Origin: Bacillota bacterium
GTDB lineage: Bacteria; Bacillota; Clostridia; Lachnospirales; Lachnospiraceae
Direction of reading: 5' to 3'
Assembly: GCA_023390555.1 (NCBI GenBank)
Contig: JAEWCQ010000033.1
Span: forward strand, 1-64,000
Length of the DNA stretch: 64,000 nt
In this document: positions 25,639 through 34,983 of the stretch, in pieces
How the letters are laid out: each line of letters opens with the position of its first letter
How positions within the stretch are numbered: position 1 is the first letter of the stretch
Position numbers and translations under genes: made by a program
The notes under the pieces: model-generated
Databases searched by the model: none
Told to the model about the DNA's origin: nothing
Seen by the model: only the letters and a program-made list of their open reading frames with translations

Positions 25639-27039
25639 ATGATAAGGTATTATCTGGCCATTGATATAGGAGCATCAAGCGGAAGACATATTCTGGGGCA
25701 TATGGAAAGAGGAAACATGGTATTGGAAGAGGTCTACCGTTTTGAGAATGGAATGTTCGAGCGAAATGGAGAACTCGTATGGGATGTCGACCGTTTGTTC
25801 CATGAAATAAAAACAGGAATGAAAAAGTGCATGGAGCTTGAAAAGGTGCCGGTCAGTGTAGGAATCGATACCTGGGCGGTGGATTTCGTACTGCTGGACG
25901 CGGAAGGAAAAAGGCTGGGAGAAGCTGTCGCATACCGCGATGCCAGAACGAATGGAATGGATAAAGAGGTATACAGATGTCTGTCTGAAGAGGAGCTCTA
26001 TCAGATCACAGGCATTCAGAAGCAGCAGTTTAATACCATCTATCAGTTGATGGCTTTGCTAAAAAAGAGCCCAGGACAGTTGCAGCAGGCGAAGAAACTG
26101 CTGATGATACCGGATTATTTTCATTACCTTTTGACCGGAAATGCAGTAACGGAGTATACCAATGCAACAACCACACAGTTGGTCAGTCCGGAAACAAAGA
26201 ACTGGAATATTACATTAATAAAAAAACTCGGTTTTCCGGAATCTATTTTTCAGCCAATCCAGACTCCGGGGTATGAACTGGGACATTTGACAGAAGAGAT
26301 ACAGCGGGAAGTCGGCTATGACTGTCAGGTGGTACTTCCTGCGACCCATGATACGGGCTCCGCAGTTATGGCGGTGCCGGAAAACCGGAAAGAGATTCTT
26401 TATATCAGCTCGGGTACATGGTCCCTGATGGGCACAGAACTGCTGATGGCAAACTGCTCGCTTGAGAGCATGGAACACAATCTGACAAATGAAGGCGGGT
26501 ATGATTACCGTTTTCGCTATTTGAAAAATATTATGGGTCTTTGGATGATTCAGTCGGTAAAGAAAGAGATCGGAGGCGTGCTTGGTTTTGGTGAAATTTG
26601 TGAGCTTGCATCGAAAACTGCGATTTCTTCCATTGTGGACTGCAATGACAGCCATTTTCTGGCACCGGGGAATATGACAGAAGAGATTCGAACTGCCTGC
26701 AGGGAGTCTGCACAGCAGGTTACGGACGGCATCGGTGAGGTGGCAGCGGTGATCTATCACAGTCTGGCTGTGTGCTATGCGAAGACCGTAAAAGAAATAG
26801 AGGCAATCACCGGTAAGAAGTATGACTGCATCCATATCATCGGCGGCGGTTCCAATGCGGCGTATTTAAATCAGCTGACGGCAGAAGAAACAGGCTTAAA
26901 AGTCTATGCAGGGCCGACAGAGGCCACTGCAATTGGCAATCTGCTGGCACAGATGATAGCAAAACGGGAATTCTATGACTTAAGTGATGCAAGGATCTGC
27001 ATTTGCAATTCCTTTCCCATTGAAAGTTATGAACCGTGA
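25639..27039 (+). CDS. rhaB: Rhamnulokinase
   Basis: 466 residues, FGGY kinase fold. N-terminal phosphate motif LAIDIGASSGRHILG, GIDTWAVDFVLLD and the second-domain YISSGTWSLMGTE are characteristic of RhaB rather than xylulokinase. It phosphorylates L-rhamnulose to L-rhamnulose-1-phosphate in the cytoplasm. First gene of rhaBAD-fucO. Start ATG 25639 with GGGAGG 11 nt upstream. Confidence 0.95.
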   Translation: MIRYYLAIDIGASSGRHILGHMERGNMVLEEVYRFENGMFERNGELVWDVDRLFHEIKTGMKKCMELEKVPVSVGIDTWAVDFVLLDAEGKRLGEAVAYRDARTNGMDKEVYRCLSEEELYQITGIQKQQFNTIYQLMALLKKSPGQLQQAKKLLMIPDYFHYLLTGNAVTEYTNATTTQLVSPETKNWNITLIKKLGFPESIFQPIQTPGYELGHLTEEIQREVGYDCQVVLPATHDTGSAVMAVPENRKEILYISSGTWSLMGTELLMANCSLESMEHNLTNEGGYDYRFRYLKNIMGLWMIQSVKKEIGGVLGFGEICELASKTAISSIVDCNDSHFLAPGNMTEEIRTACRESAQQVTDGIGEVAAVIYHSLAVCYAKTVKEIEAITGKKYDCIHIIGGGSNAAYLNQLTAEETGLKVYAGPTEATAIGNLLAQMIAKREFYDLSDARICICNSFPIESYEP

Positions 27040-27082
27040 ACCAAAATTCTTACAACAAGGAATAGGAAAGGATGGAAAAGAG

Positions 27083-28342
27083 ATGAATCAGACAGAGAGA
27101 TATGAATCGGCAAAGGGACAGTACGCAGCAATTGGTGTGGATACAGATGCAGCAATCGAAACGTTAAAACAGATTCCGGTATCCCTGCATTGCTGGCAGG
27201 GAGACGATGTGACGGGCTTTGATCATGACGGCCCTTTGACAGGAGGAATTCAGACAACGGGCAATTATCCGGGCAAGGCAGGAACACCGCAGGAACTCAT
27301 GCAGGACATGGACGAAGCGCTCAGATTAATGCCGGGTAAGAAAAAACTGAACCTGCATGCAAGCTACGCAATTTTTGAAAAAGGTGAATTTGTAGATCGT
27401 GATAAGCTGGAACCCAGGCATTTTGCGAAATGGGTGGAGTTTGCAAAGGAGAGAAACATGGGAATCGATTTCAATCCCACATTTTTTTCCCATGAAAAAG
27501 TAAAGGATGGACTTACCCTTTCGAGTCCCGATGCCGAAACAAGAAGCTTCTGGATTGAGCACGGGAAGGCATGTATACGGATCTCGGAATATTTTGCAAA
27601 GGAAACCGGCCTGCCGTGTGTCATGAATATCTGGACAGGGGACGGCTTTAAGGATATACCGGCGGACCGTATGGGTCCAAGGATGCGATACCGGGATTCC
27701 ATTGAACAGATTCTTGCAGAGCCGTATGATAAGAAGCTTGTAAAACCCTGTGTGGAATCGAAGGTATTTGGAATCGGTGTGGAATCCTATACGGCAGGTT
27801 CGGCAGAATTTGCACTGAGCTTTGCTGCGACCCATGACGGATGCCTGCCGCTTATGGATAATGGACATTATCATCCGACGGAAGTTGTATCGGACAAGAT
27901 TCCGGCACTGCTTTGTTTTTATCCGGAAATTGCGCTTCATATCACAAGACCGGTGCGCTGGGACAGTGATCATGTGGTACTGTTTGATGATGAGACGAAA
28001 GAACTGGCGAAGGAAATTGTGCGAAACAATGCCCTTGGCCGCGTCTATATGGCATTGGATTATTTTGATGCAAGCATTAACCGTATCTCGGCATGGACGG
28101 TTGGATTCCGCAGCTGGCAGAAGGCACTTTTAAACGCTCTTTGTATGCCAAACGAAACATTAAAGCAGCTGCAGGATGAGAATCGACTGACGGAGCTTAT
28201 GGTGATGCAGGAGGAGATCAAGACCTATCCGTTTGGTGATGTCTGGGCAGAATACTGCAGACAATGCGGCACGGCTGGGGATCAGAGCTGGTTCGGGGAT
28301 ATCATAGCATATGAAGATGAAGTACTGAAAAAGAGAAAATAA
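27083..28342 (+). CDS. rhaA: L-rhamnose isomerase
   Basis: 419 residues, the same length as E. coli RhaA. Metal-dependent TIM barrel isomerising L-rhamnose to L-rhamnulose. Family segments: SLHCWQGDDVTGFD, GIDFNPTFFSHEKV, FAATHDGCLPLMDNGHYHPTE and HITRPVRWDSDHVV, which supply the Mn ligands. It starts 41 bases after rhaB stops; the longer in-frame start at 26984 overlaps rhaB and has no ribosome site. Confidence 0.97.
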   Translation: MNQTERYESAKGQYAAIGVDTDAAIETLKQIPVSLHCWQGDDVTGFDHDGPLTGGIQTTGNYPGKAGTPQELMQDMDEALRLMPGKKKLNLHASYAIFEKGEFVDRDKLEPRHFAKWVEFAKERNMGIDFNPTFFSHEKVKDGLTLSSPDAETRSFWIEHGKACIRISEYFAKETGLPCVMNIWTGDGFKDIPADRMGPRMRYRDSIEQILAEPYDKKLVKPCVESKVFGIGVESYTAGSAEFALSFAATHDGCLPLMDNGHYHPTEVVSDKIPALLCFYPEIALHITRPVRWDSDHVVLFDDETKELAKEIVRNNALGRVYMALDYFDASINRISAWTVGFRSWQKALLNALCMPNETLKQLQDENRLTELMVMQEEIKTYPFGDVWAEYCRQCGTAGDQSWFGDIIAYEDEVLKKRK

Positions 28343-28370
28343 AATGAATCATAAGATGGAGGATCATAAC

Positions 28371-29195
28371 ATGAAGTTTTTAGATGCAGAGTTCGTACAG
28401 GGCTTTATCCGCATGGCCAATGACGGCTGGGAGCAGGGATGGCATGAGAGAAACGGAGGAAATCTTTCCTACCGTGTCAGACCGGAAGAGGCAGAGTCTG
28501 TTCGGGAGAATTTGAAAGAGGGAGAATGGCAGCCGATTGGCACCTCGGTACCAGAACTTGCCGGAGAGTATTTTCTTGTGACTGGAAGTGGAAAATATTT
28601 CCGGAATGTAATTATCAAACCGGAAGATGCTAGCTGTATGATTGAGTTAGATGAAAAGGGAGAAAATTACCGGATTGTCTGGGGGCTTATCAATGGCGGA
28701 AGACCTACCTCGGAATTGCCGTCACATCTGATGAATCATGAAGTGAAAAAACTTGCGACCGATGGAAAAAACCGTGTCATCTATCATGCACATACGACCA
28801 ATGTTATCGCGCTTACCTTTGTACTGCCGTTAAAGGATGAAGTGTTCACAAGAGAACTCTGGGAGATGGCAACCGAGTGTCCGGTCGTATTTCCGGACGG
28901 AATCGGTGTGGTGCCGTGGATGGTTCCGGGCGGACGTGAGATTGCCGTTGCAACCAGTGAACTGATGAAAAAATACGATGTGGCAATCTGGGCGCATCAT
29001 GGGATGTTTGCGGCCGGAGAGGATTTTGACCTGACATTTGGACTCATGCATACGGTGGAAAAATCAGCGGAGATTCTTGTGAAAATGTTATCCATGCAGC
29101 CGCATAAACTGCAGACAATCAAACCGGATGATTTCCGCCAGCTTGCGGAGAGCTTTCAGGTCAGTCTGCCGGAGCAATTTTTATACGAGAAGTAA
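28371..29195 (+). CDS. rhaD: Rhamnulose-1-phosphate aldolase
   Basis: 274 residues, the standard length. Class II aldolase cleaving L-rhamnulose-1-phosphate into dihydroxyacetone phosphate and L-lactaldehyde. ERNGGNLSYRV, FLVTGSGKYFRN and the zinc ligands HAHTTN (with a later His in WAHHGMF) are present. Start ATG 28371 with GGAGG 8 nt upstream; ATG 28344 is in frame but lacks one. Feeds fucO with lactaldehyde. Confidence 0.96.
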   Translation: MKFLDAEFVQGFIRMANDGWEQGWHERNGGNLSYRVRPEEAESVRENLKEGEWQPIGTSVPELAGEYFLVTGSGKYFRNVIIKPEDASCMIELDEKGENYRIVWGLINGGRPTSELPSHLMNHEVKKLATDGKNRVIYHAHTTNVIALTFVLPLKDEVFTRELWEMATECPVVFPDGIGVVPWMVPGGREIAVATSELMKKYDVAIWAHHGMFAAGEDFDLTFGLMHTVEKSAEILVKMLSMQPHKLQTIKPDDFRQLAESFQVSLPEQFLYEK

Positions 29196-29249
29196 TTTTC
29201 ACTACTTTACGACCATATTTTATAAATAAAATAAAAAAAGGAGAAGCAT

Positions 29250-30398
29250 ATGGCAAACAGATTTGTACTAAATGAGACATCCTATCACGGAGCGGGTGCA
29301 ATCAATGAGATTGCAACAGAAGCAAAAGGCAGAGGATTTAAAAAAGCACTGGTCTGCTCCGATCCGGACCTGATCAAGTTCGGTGTGACAAAAAAAGTGA
29401 CAGATATTCTGGATAAAGCAGGACTGGCTTATGAAATTTATTCCAATATCAAAGCAAATCCGACCATTGAGAATGTGCAGCTTGGTGTTGCGGCATTTCA
29501 GCAGGCAGAAGCGGATTATCTGATTGCGATCGGAGGCGGATCGTCCATGGATACTTCCAAAGGTATCGGAATCGTCATTGCAAATCCGGACTTTGCAGAT
29601 GTTCGAAGTCTGGAAGGAGCAGCCCCTACGAAAAATAAATCAATTCCGATTTTTGCGGTGCCTACAACCGCAGGAACGGCAGCGGAAGTAACAATTAACT
29701 ATGTGATTACGGATACGGAGAAGAATCGCAAAATGGTCTGTGTGGATCCAAAAGATATCCCGGTCGTAGCTTTTGTCGATCCCGAAATGATGTCTTCGAT
29801 GCCAAAGGGCCTGACGGCAGCAACCGGCATGGATGCGCTGACCCATGCAATTGAAGGTTACATCACGGGAGGTGCCTGGGAACTGTCCGACATGTTCCAC
29901 TTAAAGGCAATTGAAATCATATCCAGAAGTCTCCGCGGTGCAGTTGCAAATACACCGGAAGGAAGAGGTGGTATGGCACTTGGCCAGTATGTTGCAGGAA
30001 TGGGATTTTCAAACGTTGGTCTTGGGATTGTTCATTCCATGGCACACCCACTCGGTGCGCTGTATGATACGCCCCACGGCGTTGCAAATGCAATTATTCT
30101 TCCGACTGTGATGGAATACAACGCTGACGCTACCGGAGAAAAGTATCGTGAGATTGCAAGAGCAATGGGTGTCGAAGGTGTCGATGCCATGTCTCAGGAA
30201 GAATACCGCAAGGCCGCAGTAAATGCTGTGCGTGAATTGGCCGAAGATGTGGGCATTCCGAAAAACCTGAAGGAGATTGTAAAGAGCGAAGATATTGCGT
30301 TTCTTGCACAGTCTGCATATGACGATGCCTGCAGACCGGGGAATCCGAAGGAAACCAGTGTGGAGGATATCACAAAGCTTTATGAATCCTTAATTTAA
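29250..30398 (+). CDS. fucO: Lactaldehyde reductase (1,2-propanediol forming)
   Basis: 382 residues, iron-dependent group III alcohol dehydrogenase. NAD motif GGGSSMDTSKGIGI; metal ligands in MDALTHAIEGY and HSMAHPLGALYDTPHG. It reduces L-lactaldehyde from rhamnose to L-1,2-propanediol, recycling NADH under anaerobic conditions. Last gene of the rhamnose operon; no diol dehydratase follows, so propanediol is probably excreted. Confidence 0.95.
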   Translation: MANRFVLNETSYHGAGAINEIATEAKGRGFKKALVCSDPDLIKFGVTKKVTDILDKAGLAYEIYSNIKANPTIENVQLGVAAFQQAEADYLIAIGGGSSMDTSKGIGIVIANPDFADVRSLEGAAPTKNKSIPIFAVPTTAGTAAEVTINYVITDTEKNRKMVCVDPKDIPVVAFVDPEMMSSMPKGLTAATGMDALTHAIEGYITGGAWELSDMFHLKAIEIISRSLRGAVANTPEGRGGMALGQYVAGMGFSNVGLGIVHSMAHPLGALYDTPHGVANAIILPTVMEYNADATGEKYREIARAMGVEGVDAMSQEEYRKAAVNAVRELAEDVGIPKNLKEIVKSEDIAFLAQSAYDDACRPGNPKETSVEDITKLYESLI

Positions 30399-30496
30399 GG
30401 CATAACAAGAGTAACCTCTTTTGTTATAGATAGTAGTTGAGATTTTGCCATACCCCTGCGAAGGGGAGAATTATCTAATCAAATTTTTTATGCAGT

Positions 30497-30534
30497 ACGC
30501 AAAACTCCCCGGCAATTGCCGGGGAGTTTTGCGT
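30497..30534. terminator. Bidirectional terminator, perfect 38-bp palindrome
   Basis: Every base of 30497-30534 is matched (19-bp arms, GC-rich core, T4 at each end). It lies between the convergent fucO and lacI genes. A weaker stem (30402-30411 with 30416-30427) comes just after fucO. Confidence 0.88.
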
Positions 30535-30595
30535 GAATAAACAGTGAGCAAGGCGGAGCAGAGACAGGAAAGCCGGATTTTGTAAATGGAACGGA

Positions 30596-31612
30596 TCAAA
30601 CAGATTTCCGTGTGACCAGATTGGTTGATATCTCTATTTTGACCGGGCTTGACGAAGGAGATTCTATGATATAGGCAAGGCGCTGCGCCGCCATTTCTCC
30701 CATATACTGTTTAGGAACATTGACCGTTGTAAGCGTAGGATCGATGTAAGAGCAAAGCGGCATGTTATCGAATCCAATAATGGCAATATCCTGCGGGATA
30801 CGATAGTTTTTTTCCCGAAAGGCTTTGATTGCCCCCGCAGCAATCAGATCATTGTCCGCAAAATAGCAGTTCGCGATTTCTTCTCCCTGATTTAACAGCT
30901 CTGCCATATCGGCATAGGCCCCCTCCATCGATGGAGAAAGAGAATGTACGATGGATTTGGACGTGGACATTCCGTTCCTGCGGACTGCCTTATAGAATCC
31001 GTCCGCCCGTTCGTTGAAATTATTAATGGCATAAGAGGAATGGAGATAACCCGGCTGGGTTTTGCATTTATGAATCAGGTAATTGGTCGCCTGATAAGCA
31101 CCCTGAATATTGTTGATCAGGACACAGTCCGTTCTGGAATCTTCAAAGTAAGCATCCAGCAGGACCAGCGGTACCGAAATCTTTGTGAAATGGGAATAAT
31201 CCTCCTCTTTCATTTCTGTTCCAAGCAGGATAATGCCTTTACAGCCCATTCTTAAAATCTCTTCGATCTGACTGTCAATCGGATCACCTTCATAGATGTA
31301 ATACACATTCAAATGGTAATGCGCGCGCTTGCAGCCATAATCGATTCCCTCGGATACCTGAGAAAAGAAAGGCGTGTCCGTAACGACTGCACCATGCTTC
31401 CGGTAAATCAGAAAGTAGATGGTTCCGTTATTGATCTGCGGCTGGGCATTCTGCTCAGTGACCCGCGTGAAATCATATCCCATTTCCTTGGCGGCCTCGA
31501 CGATCTTTTTCCTTGTGGCAGTGCTTACCCCAGGCTTGTTATTAAGTGCCATGGAGATAGCGGCTTCCGATAAATTAAGTTGTTTTGCGATTTCTTTTGC
31601 AGTCACAGTCAT
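30596..31612 (-). CDS. LacI family transcriptional repressor
   Basis: 338 residues. N-terminal helix-turn-helix VTAKEIAKQLNLSEAAISMALNN with the hinge helix, then a periplasmic-binding-protein-like sugar domain (GIILLGTEM, NCYFADNDLIAAGAIKAFRE, DIAIIGFDN, TTVNVPKQYMGEMAAQRL). It is divergent from the isomerase-transketolase operon and should repress it until a sugar or phosphate binds. Its own promoter contains a clear palindromic operator (31677-31693), so it probably controls itself. Confidence 0.93.
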   Translation of the reverse strand: MTVTAKEIAKQLNLSEAAISMALNNKPGVSTATRKKIVEAAKEMGYDFTRVTEQNAQPQINNGTIYFLIYRKHGAVVTDTPFFSQVSEGIDYGCKRAHYHLNVYYIYEGDPIDSQIEEILRMGCKGIILLGTEMKEEDYSHFTKISVPLVLLDAYFEDSRTDCVLINNIQGAYQATNYLIHKCKTQPGYLHSSYAINNFNERADGFYKAVRRNGMSTSKSIVHSLSPSMEGAYADMAELLNQGEEIANCYFADNDLIAAGAIKAFREKNYRIPQDIAIIGFDNMPLCSYIDPTLTTVNVPKQYMGEMAAQRLAYIIESPSSSPVKIEISTNLVTRKSV

Positions 31613-31667
31613 GACAGATTCAGACCTTTCAATGGATTTAGTAGAAATAAGTTCTTCCTGCTTTCTA

Positions 31668-31696
31668 AGTATATTTACTTAAGCGGATTAAGTCAA
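31668..31696 (-). promoter_or_regulatory. lacI-type gene promoter with embedded operator
   Basis: On the minus strand TTGACT (31696-31691), 17-bp spacer, TATACT (31673-31668). The spacer is filled by ACTTAAGCGGATTAAGT (31677-31693), with 6-bp inverted arms and a CG-containing centre as in LacI-family operators. Confidence 0.8.
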
Positions 31697-31725
31697 CAAA
31701 AAGGTGAATATCACTTAATAATTAA

Positions 31726-31754
31726 TTGATATTAAGCTTTGCGGATTTGATAAT
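31726..31754 (+). promoter_or_regulatory. Promoter of the isomerase-transketolase operon
   Basis: TTGATA (31726-31731), 17-bp spacer, GATAAT (31749-31754). It is 33 bp from the LacI-type operator. Upstream CACTTAAT (31712) and ATATTAAG (31729) form a looser second inverted pair. Confidence 0.65.
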
Positions 31755-31792
31755 AGAACTATAGAAAATAAATTCTTAAGGAGGTTCAAGAG

Positions 31793-33193
31793 ATGGCAAA
31801 TGTTGTGCTGGGATTCGCACCGACAAGGAGAAGTATTTTTTCTGCACCGGATGCAGTAAAGTATGCGAATCTGACAAGAGATAAACTGAGTAAAATGGGA
31901 GTATCGTTTGTGGACATCACAGAGATATCCGCAGACGGGCTGCTGCATGATGAAACTGAAAGAATGAAAATTGCAGAGAAATTCCGGTCTGCAAAGGTAG
32001 ACGGGTTATTTTTTCCGCATTGCAATTTTGGTACGGAGTATGAGGTGGCGCGTCTCGCCAGGGATTTGAATGTCCCGGTATTGCTGTGGGGGCCAAGGGA
32101 TGAGAGACCGGATGAAAACGGAATCCGCCTGCGTGACAGCCAGTGCGGACTGTTTGCAACGGGAAAAGTGTTAAGGAGATTTCAGATACCATTTACCTAT
32201 CTTTGCAATTGCAGATTGGGAGATCCGGAATTTGAACGCGGAATCCGAAATTTTCTTGCAGTCTGTAATGTGGTAAAGGCTTTCCGGCAGACCCGCGTCC
32301 TACAGATCGGGCCAAGGCCGTTTGATTTCTGGTCTACGATGTGTAACGAAGGAGAGCTTCTGGAAAAATTCAACATTCAGCTCGCTCCGATTCCTCTGCC
32401 GGAACTGACGCTGGAAATGAAAAAAGCAAAAGAAGAAGCCACAGAAGTTGCCGCCGTTGTAAAAAGCTGTAAAGAAAATTTCAACATTGCCATCAAAGAA
32501 GCGGAGCTTGAAAATGTAGCCGCACTCAAGGTTGCAATGCGTAAACTGGCAGATCAGTATGGCTGCAATGCTGTCGCAATTCAGTGCTGGAATGCGCTGC
32601 AGGGAGAAATCGGAATTATGCCGTGTGCGGCAAACAGTCTGCTGAATGAAGAGGGGCTGCCGGTTGTCTGCGAGACAGACATCCACGGTGCGGTAACTGC
32701 AATTCTCTGTGAGGCTGCCGGCATGGATGAAAATCGGACATTTTTTGCGGATTGGACGGTCAGACATCCGGATAATGAAAACGGAGAACTGCTCCAGCAT
32801 TGCGGTCCGTGGCCGGTCTCCTGTGCATCCTGCAAGCCTACGATCGGCTATCCGCTGGCATTCGATCATCCGGGAGCCGTGGAGGCAGAGGCAAAACACG
32901 GGGAGATGACACTCTGCCGGTTTGACGGGGATAACGGAGAATATTCTCTGCTGCTTGGCAATGCGAAGGGTATTGACGGACCGTACACCAAAGGAACCTA
33001 TGTCTGGGTAGAGGTTCAGAATTTAAAGAAGCTGGAAGCGAAACTGGTGGAAGGCCCATACATTCATCATTGTGTCGGTATCCACAAAGATGTTGTTCCG
33101 GTACTTTACGAAGCCTGTAAGTATATCGGTGTAAAACCGGACCTGTATGATGACAACGAAGAAGAAGTAAGAGCATGGATTCATGGTGAATAA
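31793..33193 (+). CDS. Sugar isomerase of the L-fucose/D-arabinose isomerase fold
   Basis: 466 residues. It has the three-domain layout of L-fucose isomerase-type proteins: FAPTRRSIF at the start, GLFFPHCNFGTEYEVARL, a central AIQCWNALQGEIGIMPC segment, and VCETDIHGAVTAIL with the metal-binding Glu/Asp. It is shorter than true FucI (about 590) and matches the unassigned group that acts on various aldoses. First gene of an operon with a kinase, split transketolase and aldolase, so it probably makes a ketose for that kinase. AAGGAGG ribosome site. Confidence 0.85.
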   Translation: MANVVLGFAPTRRSIFSAPDAVKYANLTRDKLSKMGVSFVDITEISADGLLHDETERMKIAEKFRSAKVDGLFFPHCNFGTEYEVARLARDLNVPVLLWGPRDERPDENGIRLRDSQCGLFATGKVLRRFQIPFTYLCNCRLGDPEFERGIRNFLAVCNVVKAFRQTRVLQIGPRPFDFWSTMCNEGELLEKFNIQLAPIPLPELTLEMKKAKEEATEVAAVVKSCKENFNIAIKEAELENVAALKVAMRKLADQYGCNAVAIQCWNALQGEIGIMPCAANSLLNEEGLPVVCETDIHGAVTAILCEAAGMDENRTFFADWTVRHPDNENGELLQHCGPWPVSCASCKPTIGYPLAFDHPGAVEAEAKHGEMTLCRFDGDNGEYSLLLGNAKGIDGPYTKGTYVWVEVQNLKKLEAKLVEGPYIHHCVGIHKDVVPVLYEACKYIGVKPDLYDDNEEEVRAWIHGE

Positions 33194-33226
33194 CACCAAG
33201 ACAGCAATGCGGGAAAGGAAGAAAAA

Positions 33227-34045
33227 ATGGATGATTTGACAAGAAAAGCGTATGAATTACGCAGAGATATCATGGAAGAAGTGTATCTTTCAAAGACCGG
33301 TCATGTGGGCGGAGATCTGAGTGTTATCGATATATTGACAGTTCTCTATTTCAAAATCATGAATATATCACCGGCTCACTTTGATGATCCGGAGCGGGAC
33401 CGTTTCCTCTTAAGTAAAGGTCATTGTGTAGATGCCCTTTATATGGTACTTGGTGAAAAAGGATTTTTTGACAAGCAGGAAGCGATCCATACCTTCAGTG
33501 CCTTTCAGTCCAGATTTATCGGACATCCCAACACGGATGTGCCGGGCATCGAAATCAATTCCGGCTCTTTGGGACACGGACTGGCGCTGGGTGTCGGGAT
33601 GGCAAAAGCGGCAAAAATGGACGGCCGTACCTACCGCACCTATGTGGTCTGCGGTGACGGTGAGATGGCGGAAGGCTCGAACTATGAGGCCATGATGGCA
33701 GCGGCACAGTATGGGCTGGATAACCTGTGTGCAACGATCGATTTAAACCGGCTGCAGATCAGCGGAAGTACAGCGGAAGTTATGAGTACCGATGATATGG
33801 GAGAAAAGTTCCGGTCATTTGGATGGAATGTCATTGACGTGGAAGACGGAAATGATTGTGCGAAACTGGTAACAGCATACGAGTCGGCAAAAAACTGCAA
33901 AGGGAAACCAAGTGTGGTAATTGCCCATACGGTCAAAGGGAAGGGTGTTTCCTACATGGAAAACAAGAAGGAATGGCATCATGGTGTCGTGACAAAGGAA
34001 CAGTATGAACAGGCGGTAAAAGAACTGGAGGAGGTGCTGGTATGA
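33227..34045 (+). CDS. Transketolase, N-terminal (thiamine-diphosphate) subunit
   Basis: 272 residues. The ThDP/Mg motif VCGDGEMAEGSNYEAMMAA ends in the DLNRLQISG segment; GHVGGDLSVIDIL and SKGHCVDALY match transketolase. In this organism the enzyme is split: the partner begins 4 bases before this gene stops. The pair transfers two-carbon units between sugar phosphates. Its place after an isomerase and before a sugar kinase suggests a dedicated catabolic enzyme rather than the housekeeping one. Confidence 0.93.
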   Translation: MDDLTRKAYELRRDIMEEVYLSKTGHVGGDLSVIDILTVLYFKIMNISPAHFDDPERDRFLLSKGHCVDALYMVLGEKGFFDKQEAIHTFSAFQSRFIGHPNTDVPGIEINSGSLGHGLALGVGMAKAAKMDGRTYRTYVVCGDGEMAEGSNYEAMMAAAQYGLDNLCATIDLNRLQISGSTAEVMSTDDMGEKFRSFGWNVIDVEDGNDCAKLVTAYESAKNCKGKPSVVIAHTVKGKGVSYMENKKEWHHGVVTKEQYEQAVKELEEVLV

Positions 34046-34974
34046 ACAACATAACAAACAGGCAGGCTATCTGCAATACATTGCTGGAGGCTGCAAAGAC
34101 AGATCGGGATATCGTGGTTGTGTGCTCCGATTCCAGAGGTTCCGCCTCACTGGCAGCATTTGCCGATCAGTATCCCGAACAGTTTGTGGAAATCGGGATC
34201 GCGGAACAGAATCTGGTCACGGTTTCCGCCGGAATTGCTTCCTGCGGGAAAAAAGTTTTTGCGGCATCACCGGCCAGCTTCCTTTCAACCAGAAGCTATG
34301 AACAGGCAAAGGTAGATGTGGCATATTCCAATACAAATGTGACATTGATTGGGATCAGCGGCGGTGTCAGCTACGGAGCGCTTGGAATGACCCACCATTC
34401 CTGTCAGGATATCGCTGCAATGGCGTGCCTCCCGGATATGCGGGTGTATTTCCCGAGTGACCGGTTTCAGACAGCAAATCTGTTCAAAGAATTGCTGAAA
34501 GATGACAAGCCGGCTTATGTCCGTGTCAGCCGTTCGGCAACCGAAGATGTCTACGATGAGGATATGGAATTTACACTGAATAAAGCGAATGTACTGGCAA
34601 GAGGAAGTGATGTTTTGCTGGTTGCCTGCGGAGAGATGGTGCCATATGCTGTATCGGCGCAGAAAATTTTAAGTGGGAAGGGAATCAGCACCGGACTGCT
34701 TGATATGTACTGTATCAAGCCGATGGATGAGCATACTTTGATCCATGCCGCACAGCAGGCAAAACTTGTCGTTACCGTGGAAGAACATTCTCCGTACGGC
34801 GGCCTCGGCAGTTTGGTTGCCCAGGTGATATCCGCAAACTGTCCGAAAAAAGTAATCAATATGGCGTTACCGGACGGACATCTTGTGGCAGGTGAGAATA
34901 AAGAAATTTTTCAGTATTACGGATTAAATGAAACCGGAATTGTTCAGACCGTAGAGAAACATCTCGGTTCATGA
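34042..34974 (+). CDS. Transketolase, C-terminal subunit
   Basis: 310 residues: pyrimidine-binding domain (FVEIGIAEQNLVTVSAGIA with the catalytic Glu, THHSCQDIAAMACLPDMRV) and C-terminal domain (VTVEEHSPYGGLGSLVAQV). Overlaps the N-terminal subunit by four bases, ATGA-style, which couples translation and gives equal amounts. Confidence 0.93.
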   Translation: MNNITNRQAICNTLLEAAKTDRDIVVVCSDSRGSASLAAFADQYPEQFVEIGIAEQNLVTVSAGIASCGKKVFAASPASFLSTRSYEQAKVDVAYSNTNVTLIGISGGVSYGALGMTHHSCQDIAAMACLPDMRVYFPSDRFQTANLFKELLKDDKPAYVRVSRSATEDVYDEDMEFTLNKANVLARGSDVLLVACGEMVPYAVSAQKILSGKGISTGLLDMYCIKPMDEHTLIHAAQQAKLVVTVEEHSPYGGLGSLVAQVISANCPKKVINMALPDGHLVAGENKEIFQYYGLNETGIVQTVEKHLGS

Positions 34975-34983
34975 GGAAATGAT

